Shown here: piece by piece, positions 57,685-64,000 of the stretch
How positions within the stretch are numbered: position 1 is the stretch's first letter
How the letters are laid out: the number at the start of each line of letters is the position of its first letter
Source: Brevibacillus antibioticus
GTDB taxonomy: Bacteria; Bacillota; Bacilli; Brevibacillales; Brevibacillaceae
Length of the DNA stretch: 64,000 bases
Assembly: GCF_005217615.1 (NCBI RefSeq)
Contig: NZ_SZNK01000001.1
Coordinates: 1,941,501-2,005,500, forward strand
Reading direction: 5' to 3'
Program-made: the position numbers and the translations under genes
Notes under the pieces: generated by a model
Seen by the model: only the letters and a program-made list of their open reading frames with translations
Databases searched by the model: none
What the model was told of the DNA's origin: nothing

Positions 57685-57768
57685 TCAAGCTATAGATTTG
57701 CGGGTGAATTTGACTTCTTGTTTATTTATTATGGAATTGGCTTTTCCAATAAATAAACAATGGCGCAA
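57685..57768 (-). CDS. Possible leader peptide of the ABC-F attenuator (27 aa)
   Basis: A TTG at 57768 lies 9 nt after GGAGG and opens a frame of 27 codons (RHCLFIGKANSIINK...). A GTG at 57777 is an alternative but sits right against the ribosome site. The frame passes through a long hairpin (57719-57760, arms TTGTTTATTTATT... with a 2-nt bulge). Ribosome stalling here could switch the downstream terminator, as in other ABC-F and erm leaders. This is inference from layout. Confidence 0.45.
   Translation of the reverse strand: MRHCLFIGKANSIINKQEVKFTRKSIA
57719..57760 (-). repeat. Leader hairpin in the ABC-F 5' region
   Basis: Thirteen plus four paired bases with a 2-nt bulge surround a short loop; it is AT-rich and lies within the leader-peptide frame. 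It probably takes part in the choice between antiterminated and terminated forms. Confidence 0.6.
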
Positions 57769-57801
57769 ATGATTCACCCTCCGTTCCAAGTAGTTGCCTT
57801 C

Positions 57802-57831
57802 AATATAGCACGGTCTTCTAAATATTGTCAA
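57802..57831 (-). promoter_or_regulatory. Strong promoter of the ABC-F leader
   Basis: On the minus strand TTGACA (57826-57831) and TATATT (57802-57807, preceded by TGC as an extended -10) are 18 nt apart. The -35 lies only 5 nt after the stop codon of the preceding gene. Confidence 0.85.
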
Positions 57832-57836
57832 TGAAG

Positions 57837-59501
57837 CTATTCAACCAAGGTTAGCAATTGGGCAAGCTTGTCTTTGATGGGGGAAGATTCCTTTTTCACT
57901 GCCTGTGCAAGCTTTTTGTTCCCGCCGAAAAGGCGATAAATAACGCTTTCCCGCTGGTAATCCTCCATCGCTGCAAGCTCCCCTATGAGTGCATCCACCA
58001 GTTCGGCACGATTGAATGTGAAAGCTTTCAAAGGCTTCGCCGAGTCGCTACTGCCAAGCACCAGAGAGACGAGTACGGGGATATTCTCTACGGTTACACC
58101 ATGCGCCTCCATAAAAGCTAGGGCAAAATCGTCCTGAGCAGACTGATGCTCCGTGTCGACCAGCTCCAAATAACGCCGAAAGAGTGGAAAATAATCGCTG
58201 CTAGACAACCCGAGAGCCAATACCGCATAGGTGCCAGGCATGACGGATTTCTCACTAGGCTCTACATCCCCGTACCATGCGAACTCCTCCATCGCAAGCT
58301 CAGCATATTCGGCGATTTTCGGATATAACGCAGGATACCGAGAAGCATTGGCAAAAAACTGGTGGAGACCTGACTTCGCCAGCTTTTTTACTGGGAGGTA
58401 GTGCTTTTCGCTGCTTTTTAGCTTGAGCTTGTACCCTTTGGGAAAGCCTTCACGCAAAAGACCGTTGATAAAATCGATGGCTTCACCATAGGCAGCTTCT
58501 TCCTCAGATAGGATACGAATGTCGATCAATTGTAAAACGTCATTGGCTTTTGCTTGAATCAAACTGCTTTTATACTCGCTTTCAAAGCGACCGCTGCCAC
58601 GTTTTACATAGTCCGCAGCCCGCTTGGAGCCAAGCTGAACTGCGAGGTCCAAAAACTTCTTGCGGGTGTCAGGTTCCTTGTTCCCAATTGCGAGAGCGAC
58701 GTATAGGAAAAAGTCCAGCTCCTCTGCTTTTGGTTCCTGACGCTCCTGCTCGGGTTTCAAAACCCAATCCAATCCATAATGCCCGGTACGATCGAAAAAT
58801 TTGACTAAAAAACGCTCATCCGCCCAGCCTTTTAAAGCCAAGGCAGAGTGGTATGTCCACGAATCACTGCGTTCTTTATTAGCGCGCAGCTTTTCGCTAA
58901 GGCGCTGGATGAGCGGTTCGATAATTTCCTGCTTTTGTTCCATCAAGTCGGGATTGACGAGACAATGAGCAAAGAAGAAATCGTCTCTTTCTTTCGGACG
59001 CACAGGAAGCTCCGCTTTAATTTTTGTCTCGATAAATTGATCCAGTACTTGTTTTAGACTCTCGCGTTTTCGCTCGTTTATGAAATGGCGAGAATGGCGT
59101 TGCACCGATTGTTTCCACTCGAATTCGAAAACGAGCTCGAAGCGGTAATTAAAAAAGTGAGAATCATAGTCGGTGGAATGGAACAAGGATTCCATTCGAT
59201 CACACAGTGCGGGAAAAAACTCTTGCATGAGGATTTCCTCTGTAAGCTCCTCGATATAAGAGCCCGCATCGTATTTGTACGAGTCGTCACTCCAGCTGAA
59301 TGGTTCATGGACATCGATATGGATTTTACCATTGGGCCAATTGAGCTTTCCTTTTCTCCACGCCACTCTCAGGTAGTCTTTGACCCCTGCCTGCAGTAGG
59401 CTCCAGTCTTTGATCCCGTTGATCCGTTGGTTCTCTTTTTGGTAAATTTCTAGGATGGAAGTCCATACTTCGTTTAGAAATGCTTCTGCTGCCTGATTCA
59501 T
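57837..59501 (-). CDS. Protein of unknown function, 554 aa
   Basis: I do not recognise a family with confidence. The protein is acidic to neutral and predicted mostly alpha-helical, with no signal peptide or membrane segment. The C-terminal half looks like helical repeats (for example RYPALYPKIAEYAELAMEEF and DYFPLFRRYLELV). The start is the ATG at 59501, 9 nt after AAGGAGGAG; a TTG frame to 59525 is less likely. It follows the SUFU-domain gene with 29 nt between stop and start and is probably co-transcribed. The pair may form a functional unit, but the role is unknown. Confidence 0.7.
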   Translation of the reverse strand: MNQAAEAFLNEVWTSILEIYQKENQRINGIKDWSLLQAGVKDYLRVAWRKGKLNWPNGKIHIDVHEPFSWSDDSYKYDAGSYIEELTEEILMQEFFPALCDRMESLFHSTDYDSHFFNYRFELVFEFEWKQSVQRHSRHFINERKRESLKQVLDQFIETKIKAELPVRPKERDDFFFAHCLVNPDLMEQKQEIIEPLIQRLSEKLRANKERSDSWTYHSALALKGWADERFLVKFFDRTGHYGLDWVLKPEQERQEPKAEELDFFLYVALAIGNKEPDTRKKFLDLAVQLGSKRAADYVKRGSGRFESEYKSSLIQAKANDVLQLIDIRILSEEEAAYGEAIDFINGLLREGFPKGYKLKLKSSEKHYLPVKKLAKSGLHQFFANASRYPALYPKIAEYAELAMEEFAWYGDVEPSEKSVMPGTYAVLALGLSSSDYFPLFRRYLELVDTEHQSAQDDFALAFMEAHGVTVENIPVLVSLVLGSSDSAKPLKAFTFNRAELVDALIGELAAMEDYQRESVIYRLFGGNKKLAQAVKKESSPIKDKLAQLLTLVE

Positions 59502-59530
59502 TGACTGACTCTCCTCCTTGCCCAAACACC

Positions 59531-60604
59531 TTAGCCGATGACCTTTACGACATTGCCCTCGCTATCGGTAATATTGGTTTTCAAAATGTTGATAGCAATT
59601 CCTTTTAGGGAAGGGATCTCAAAGCTGCTTTCCTTTGGAAGCAAATGCTTGGTAAGCACAATCGTTGTCTCTTCATCGAGGACAAATCGAATGGCATCCT
59701 CTCCTGGAATACATGCAGGCTTGTCTCCTGCCTCAAATACAACGCGGACATCAGGGCCCACAAGGCTCAGGCTTTCCCCTTTTCGCATACGTCCGCGGAG
59801 AATTTTTCCGATGACTTCCGCTTGCTTAGCTCCCAGCCTCAAAGTCGAAGGCGTTTTTTTCAAGAAGCCATTTTTTCCTGGCTCCCATCCAAGCTGGCTG
59901 ACGAACAAATAAGCCGTGCTGGAGCCTTCTTGTTCCATTCCATTTTGAACAGCATCAGAAACCGTAGAATGGCGAAGGAGAGAATCCCGCTCGAGATCCG
60001 TTATGTAGGAAGGCATGTACGGCAAGCCAGATTGAAGTACGCCACGAGTATTCCAAGCCATCATCGCATCGAGTTCATCACCTGTGATCCCAACCATTTG
60101 CAAGAATTTCACCCGCCCATTCGGCGTATCCATTTCAGCAAGCTGAGGGTCTGTCACAAAAGCGAGCGCAGTCAGTTGGGTATCGGCGCCCAAGCATATT
60201 GGACCGTTTGCATCCAAATGATCACCTGCGTGAAAAACATTGCCCGTGTTGAATACGTAACGCCCCATATTTTGAAGCAGATTCAGCGCCCAGGCAGGCG
60301 GTTCTTCCTCGTCGTCCTTTCGCGCCAATCGAAAAGTCAACTCAAAACCAAAACCGCTTTCCTCTTCATTCTCGGACTCTTTTTCATACAACTCGGTAAA
60401 TCCATAGGTCACAAAATGCCAATGCGGGTAAGGCTCGTCCGCTTTGTAGGCGCTAATTCCATCTAATGGATCGGGGCCACCCAGCGCATACGAGATAAGC
60501 GTACCGTAATGCTTAGGCTCCTGCTCTCCGTAAATCTTTCTCATCTCCTGGTCAATAGCATCCCAGCCCGCTGACATCATTTCATCGTTCATTTCTTCGC
60601 TCAT
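59531..60604 (-). CDS. SUFU (suppressor of fused) domain protein
   Basis: The 357-aa product has an N-terminal SUFU-type domain (about residues 30-200) with the signature YPHWHFVTYGFTELY and the later ELTFRLAR. The C-terminal part, beginning around LSLVGPD, has no family that I recognise. In bacteria, SUFU-domain proteins are common and some are immunity proteins of polymorphic toxin systems. No toxin gene with a trafficking domain is visible here. The start is the ATG at 60604, 8 nt after GGGAGG, rather than the TTG at 60646. It is the first gene of a two-gene unit. Confidence 0.75.
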   Translation of the reverse strand: MSEEMNDEMMSAGWDAIDQEMRKIYGEQEPKHYGTLISYALGGPDPLDGISAYKADEPYPHWHFVTYGFTELYEKESENEEESGFGFELTFRLARKDDEEEPPAWALNLLQNMGRYVFNTGNVFHAGDHLDANGPICLGADTQLTALAFVTDPQLAEMDTPNGRVKFLQMVGITGDELDAMMAWNTRGVLQSGLPYMPSYITDLERDSLLRHSTVSDAVQNGMEQEGSSTAYLFVSQLGWEPGKNGFLKKTPSTLRLGAKQAEVIGKILRGRMRKGESLSLVGPDVRVVFEAGDKPACIPGEDAIRFVLDEETTIVLTKHLLPKESSFEIPSLKGIAINILKTNITDSEGNVVKVIG

Positions 60605-60728
60605 CTCTCTTGCCTCCCATGTAATGACTGTCTTAACAATAGCCAAATTGAATTTTTGGATACTCTATTAGACGGTCAATACCTCTTAGCAAATTACATC
60701 GTTCTCATTCCCTTCTATTCAAAAGTCA

Positions 60729-61367
60729 TTAATTGCTTTCTGCTACCCCATTCGGAACGACTGGCTTCGATAACCAATGCTGGTCGGTTTGCACATGATT
60801 TTTGCGCACAAACTTGGCGGCAGAGTGTTTAAAATCTTCGGACGGAAACCTCTCCGTTACTCGTACCACGTACCCCTCTTGTTCCCCACCGAAGACAGAT
60901 TGTTTGGTGTAGCAACTTTTTATGGTCTCTTCCTTCCAAATCCCTCTGTATAAGACAGGTGCTGTTTCCAAGCCAAGTAGTTCGGCCCATTCTACCGTTT
61001 CATCCCACGACAAGCATTCATTGTTTTCATTCCAGATCGAGAACACGTAGAAATAGCTCGTTAGATGTCCGTAATAGATGGAGTGCAGCGCATATACATT
61101 TTCCCCACAAATTCTCCAGCCTTCCGGGATATGAAACGAAATCATCCCGTGCAGCATCTTTACCCAATGTCTGGATGCATGATCTTTGCTATCCAGTGAC
61201 CTTGCATGGATATGGTTTCGGTACAGCGTGGTATTTTCTCCATCCAGCTTTTCTGTCACGACTACTTCTTTTCCCTCGAAATGACAAACCGTTCGCAAGA
61301 TTTTATCATCGTCGGTTCTACTTCTTGACCAGGGTAAATGAAAGGTTCTCGGGTATTTTTTCAACAT
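60729..61367 (-). CDS. Short RNA ligase family protein
   Basis: The 212-aa product has the full nucleotidyltransferase motif set of RNA ligases: motif I K40-L-D-G in VTEKLDGEN, motif Ia A-R-S (55-57), motif III ICGENVYA with E89, motif IIIa FYVFSIW (106-112), motif IV E164-GYVVR, and motif V K185-FVRK189. K40 should carry AMP during sealing of RNA ends. The protein is much shorter than typical ligases with extra OB or C-terminal domains. AGGAGGTGA overlaps the stop of the upstream kinase-HD gene, and 14 nt separate the genes, so the two are coupled. No other repair gene is adjacent. Confidence 0.85.
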   Translation of the reverse strand: MLKKYPRTFHLPWSRSRTDDDKILRTVCHFEGKEVVVTEKLDGENTTLYRNHIHARSLDSKDHASRHWVKMLHGMISFHIPEGWRICGENVYALHSIYYGHLTSYFYVFSIWNENNECLSWDETVEWAELLGLETAPVLYRGIWKEETIKSCYTKQSVFGGEQEGYVVRVTERFPSEDFKHSAAKFVRKNHVQTDQHWLSKPVVPNGVAESN

Positions 61368-61381
61368 CGTTATTCACCTCC

Positions 61382-62344
61382 TTATTTGGCATAGGCATCT
61401 CCTTCCTTGAAGAAGTACAGCTTCCACAGGTACTCTTCGCCCAATAAATGATAAATCTCGGAAATATCTTGCTGCGTTCCGTAGTTAATCTTCATGTGCA
61501 TTTGAATCAGGTTGACGACTTCGAAAATAAAATCATCGTCGAATCCTAATTCTTTTAAGAAATGGCAAGCAATTTGTGCAGATACATGCTCATGTCCGAA
61601 GTAGGAGTAATGGCCTTTCATCGGCTTGTAGGTCTTGCAAAATGGTTTTCCTGTATCGTGAAACAAGGCGACCACTTGCATGAGAAATTTGTCATCTTCC
61701 GTGTAAAAGGCGTTTACATAATCGAAAACATGATAGGTATGCTTGCACAAAGGGTACTGATGATAAGGATTCTCCTGATTAAATTGATACATCTCTTTGA
61801 AGATCGGAATGGCATTCAGCCTATCGAACAGCTCTTCATAGGAGGGTTCGTTTTGAAGCAACTGAACGAACTCTTCTTTTTCAATGGCATATGAAACTGG
61901 CTCGTGCAAGAGATGAATGTGATCCCAGCCTTCATTTTTGATCGGAAAATGGAAGTTCTTCCGCATCTTCGCCAAGATGTATTCGTCTACGGTTCTCTTT
62001 CGGGATCGATTGCGCTCTAGGCAAACGGAATAGGGAACATCGACGTAATAGCATTCCTTCTGGACATCGGGAAATTTGGCAAGGACCTTCATTCTCTTCT
62101 CTCTGTCAATATTGGTTGCGTCTAAGATGACATTCTTTCCATTCGCCAGCTCCGTTGCGATTTTTGAATAAACCTCAAAAAATACTTGGGCTGACTTTTT
62201 TTGTTTCCGCTCATCCCCGAATAAGTTCTGGCGAATTTCATCCGTAGACACGATGATTGCCCGTTCCTTTTTGGCAATTTCTTGCGCCCACTTGCTTTTG
62301 CCACTGCCGGCGATGCCTGACAGGACGATCAATTTCTTTTTCAC
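61382..62344 (-). CDS. Polynucleotide kinase-HD phosphohydrolase fusion
   Basis: The 320-aa product joins a P-loop kinase (residues 1 to about 150) and an HD domain (about 185-320). The kinase has GIAGSGKS at 10-17, D35 in STDEIR, and an arginine-rich lid RNRSRKR. The HD part has KHTYHVFDYV, VALFHDTGKP and GHEHVSAQIA. The kinase should phosphorylate 5'-OH ends and the HD domain may remove 3'-phosphate or 2',3'-cyclic phosphate. In known HD-Pnk proteins of this kind the HD part comes first; here the order is reversed. The start is GTG at 62344 after AAAGGAGGTGAG, 5 nt apart. It forms an operon with the RNA ligase. Confidence 0.85.
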   Translation of the reverse strand: MKKKLIVLSGIAGSGKSKWAQEIAKKERAIIVSTDEIRQNLFGDERKQKKSAQVFFEVYSKIATELANGKNVILDATNIDREKRMKVLAKFPDVQKECYYVDVPYSVCLERNRSRKRTVDEYILAKMRKNFHFPIKNEGWDHIHLLHEPVSYAIEKEEFVQLLQNEPSYEELFDRLNAIPIFKEMYQFNQENPYHQYPLCKHTYHVFDYVNAFYTEDDKFLMQVVALFHDTGKPFCKTYKPMKGHYSYFGHEHVSAQIACHFLKELGFDDDFIFEVVNLIQMHMKINYGTQQDISEIYHLLGEEYLWKLYFFKEGDAYAK

Positions 62345-62397
62345 TTTTATCTCACCTCCTTTCAATAGAAACTAATTTTTCGACACACTTTTCCAAT

Positions 62398-62403
62398 ATT
62401 ATA
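62398..62403 (-). promoter_or_regulatory. -10 box of the RNA-repair unit
   Basis: A minus-strand TATAAT lies about 55 nt upstream of the GTG start. No good -35 is seen at 16-18 nt (GTGCCA at 17), so an activator or another sigma factor may be needed. Confidence 0.4.
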
Positions 62404-62454
62404 CACACTTCGCGTAAAGATGGCACCCTTCTTTATTCCTAGATTTTCCGTTCT

Positions 62455-63273
62455 CTACAGCCACGGACCAAAGAAGCTCTGGACAGCTTGCTCGGAGTAG
62501 CTATCTTCCCCCCGCCAATTCACGACGGCGAAAAAGTCGTTCTTCCCGCCACGCCCTGGTCTGTCCTTGCTTGGTGCCAAGATCCCGGTGGATGCAAGAA
62601 TTTCCATGAAGACATCCCGTTCGTTCTTGCTAGATGGAAAGACCCCATTAAGGCGCTTCTCCAGTTGACGGGCAGCATCGGTTGGTTCACTGCTCGCGAT
62701 GATGTCTAGCACCTGACGGAGGATGGCTACATCTTCTCCCTGTACCGAAAGATTCTCTTCCTTGCTTAACAGCTCCAGATCAAGCATGAGGTACGGTAGA
62801 TAATTCAGTCGGATACCTCCCCATTTGATTCTCTCGAAATTCAGGACATTCAAATCTTCATTGGTATATAGCTCTCGCCCAGCGATATGGTAACGGTCGC
62901 ATTTATAGCAGTCTCCGTACATGGCGAAGTAGATGCCGTTTTCTGGATTCGTATATTTGCCGGCATTACTTTCGAACGCATGGGCTGTCAATGGCTCCGT
63001 CAAGGCCCAGCTAGACAAGGTACTGCGCAGGTGCACCTTTCGCGTCGAGAGACTGTGCAAAAATGCTGTGGCGACTTGCTCTTTTGTCACTTTTTCATGC
63101 AGAGCAATGATTCTGTCTATGCACTCCTCGTGACTCATCGTCAGCGGGTCAAACATGAGACCTTTGCTTTTTGCGTAGTCAAAATCTGTTCCCGAAAAAT
63201 CGTATGGGCGACTCTTCCAGCCGTTGCTGCTCCAAAATGTTTTCATCAAGATTTGCTTTGCTTTTTTATCCAT
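62455..63273 (-). CDS. Protein of unknown function, 272 aa
   Basis: I do not recognise this protein. It starts MDKKAKQILMKTFWSSNGWK, has the Cys-rich stretch YGDCYKCDRYHI near residue 120 that might bind a metal, and a C-terminal GGKNDFFAVVNWRG near residue 250. There is no signal peptide or membrane segment. The start is the ATG at 63273, 9 nt after GGAG; an open frame to 63372 crosses the selO terminator and is not used. It lies between selO and the RNA-repair unit on the same strand, but each has its own signals. The function is unknown. Confidence 0.75.
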   Translation of the reverse strand: MDKKAKQILMKTFWSSNGWKSRPYDFSGTDFDYAKSKGLMFDPLTMSHEECIDRIIALHEKVTKEQVATAFLHSLSTRKVHLRSTLSSWALTEPLTAHAFESNAGKYTNPENGIYFAMYGDCYKCDRYHIAGRELYTNEDLNVLNFERIKWGGIRLNYLPYLMLDLELLSKEENLSVQGEDVAILRQVLDIIASSEPTDAARQLEKRLNGVFPSSKNERDVFMEILASTGILAPSKDRPGRGGKNDFFAVVNWRGEDSYSEQAVQSFFGPWL

Positions 63274-63326
63274 AAACGTTTTCTCCTTATTCTTAGCTTT
63301 CCATATTTTAGCGCGAATCGGACGTG

Positions 63327-63366
63327 TAAAAAAAGAGTCCAACGCATGAAAGATTGTTGGACTCTG
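63327..63366 (-). terminator. Terminator of selO
   Basis: On the minus strand a 10-bp stem (AGAGTCCAAC / GTTGGACTCT) is followed by seven T residues, 14 nt after the selO stop. Confidence 0.85.
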
Positions 63367-63379
63367 ATTCATGTTTCTA

Positions 63380-64000
63380 TTACGTACCGCAAAACGTTTG
63401 ATAAGGACATGCTGATTCCGCGGGCAAAGTCGTGTATTCTACCTGTTCAGGCGTGTACGCATATGGATCAGAAAGGACTGCCAAAAGCCGTTCCATCACA
63501 GTATAGTCGCCCTCTTTCCATGCTGCTTCCAATGCTTCTTCTACACGATGGTTGCGAGGGATGACTGCCGGATTACTCTTTTTCATTAATTGTTGTACCG
63601 CTGCAGTGCCTTCTGTCTGTCTCGTTCGTCGCGCCCTCCACTGCTCATTCCATTCCGTGAATTCGCTTGTGCCAAAAAGCACGGTATCTTCTGGTTGATT
63701 AAGCGTGAGCGCTCGGAATGTATTCGTATAGTCTGCACGGTGGTCCTTCATCATGTTGAGCAGACCTTCGATCAACGCTTCGTCTTGTTCCTCTTCGTTA
63801 AACAATCCGAGTTTTGCCCGCATACCAGTAAGCCAATTGCCGTGATACAGCTTGCTAAATTCGGCAAGGGCATCTTCGGCCATTTTTACAGCCTGTGCTT
63901 CGTTGTCATGCAGCAACGGCAATAAGCTTTCCGCAAACCGCGAAAGATTCCACACGGCAATGTACGGCTGATTTCCGTAAGCATAGCGGCCCTGAACATC
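63380..64000 (-). CDS. selO: SelO-type protein adenylyltransferase, C-terminal part
   Basis: The last 207 codons of a SelO (UPF0061/YdiU) protein; the gene continues past the right edge. The stretch [24 protein letters not shown] is the family hallmark, and the tail ends CPYQTFCGT with the conserved C-terminal Cys. SelO is a pseudokinase that transfers AMP to protein hydroxyls and is linked to redox stress. The kinase-like active site lies outside the window. Confidence 0.88.
   Translation of the reverse strand, partial: DVQGRYAYGNQPYIAVWNLSRFAESLLPLLHDNEAQAVKMAEDALAEFSKLYHGNWLTGMRAKLGLFNEEEQDEALIEGLLNMMKDHRADYTNTFRALTLNQPEDTVLFGTSEFTEWNEQWRARRTRQTEGTAAVQQLMKKSNPAVIPRNHRVEEALEAAWKEGDYTVMERLLAVLSDPYAYTPEQVEYTTLPAESACPYQTFCGT

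Overview
The window looks like a chromosomal segment of a Gram-positive Firmicute of the Brevibacillus brevis group. The main reason is a complete tyrocidine-type nonribosomal peptide synthetase operon covering about 38 kb. Other pointers are strong AGGAGG-type ribosome binding sites, a T-box in front of tyrS, an SLH-domain surface protein, an NlpC/P60 wall hydrolase and an attenuator-controlled ABC-F gene.

Left part (1-8.4 kb): the N-terminal part of a response regulator runs off the left edge. It is followed on the + strand by a secreted NlpC/P60 endopeptidase and an SLH-domain protein. On the minus strand come a two-gene unit of an S12 beta-lactamase-fold hydrolase and a DppA-like M55 D-aminopeptidase, then two translationally coupled ABC half-transporters. 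The ATP-site motifs of the two transporters are complementarily degenerate, as in heterodimeric multidrug exporters.

Middle-left (8.4-12.1 kb): an Old Yellow Enzyme oxidoreductase, a MarR regulator that probably starts at TTG, and a secreted lipase-like hydrolase. The marR and OYE promoters carry similar 17-bp palindromes over their -10 boxes.

Tyrocidine operon (51.5-12.1 kb, minus strand): tycA, tycB, tycC, tycD, tycE, a Sfp-type phosphopantetheinyl transferase and tycF (type II thioesterase). TycA (A-PCP-E) activates Phe. TycB has three modules plus an epimerase, and TycC has six modules plus a thioesterase. Pocket residues read from the sequence give Phe, Pro, (unclear, aromatic expected), Phe, Asn, Gln, (unclear, Tyr or other aromatic expected), Val, Orn and Leu. 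The two epimerases fall at positions 1 and 4, and the two downstream C domains differ from the rest as expected for D-residue donors. This matches a cyclic tyrocidine decapeptide. TycD and TycE probably export or sequester the product, the transferase primes the carrier proteins, and TycF clears misprimed ones.

An AT-rich region (51.0-52.2 kb) holds the candidate tyc promoter, a leader of about 480 nt and an upstream bidirectional terminator. To its right lie a secreted protein with a deacetylase-like region (+), T-box-controlled tyrS, an ABC-F gene broken by a stop codon and a frameshift but with an intact-looking promoter, leader peptide and attenuator, an operon of a SUFU-domain protein and an unknown protein, a two-gene RNA-repair unit (kinase-HD protein plus a short RNA ligase), an unknown 272-aa protein, and the C-terminal part of selO at the right edge.

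The least expected items are the RNA-repair pair, the perfect 16-bp intercistronic hairpin between tycB and tycC, the D-peptide hydrolase pair near a D-amino-acid-containing peptide cluster, and the paired MarR-type palindromes. All functional statements come from motifs and gene order read by eye. No alignment or database search was run.
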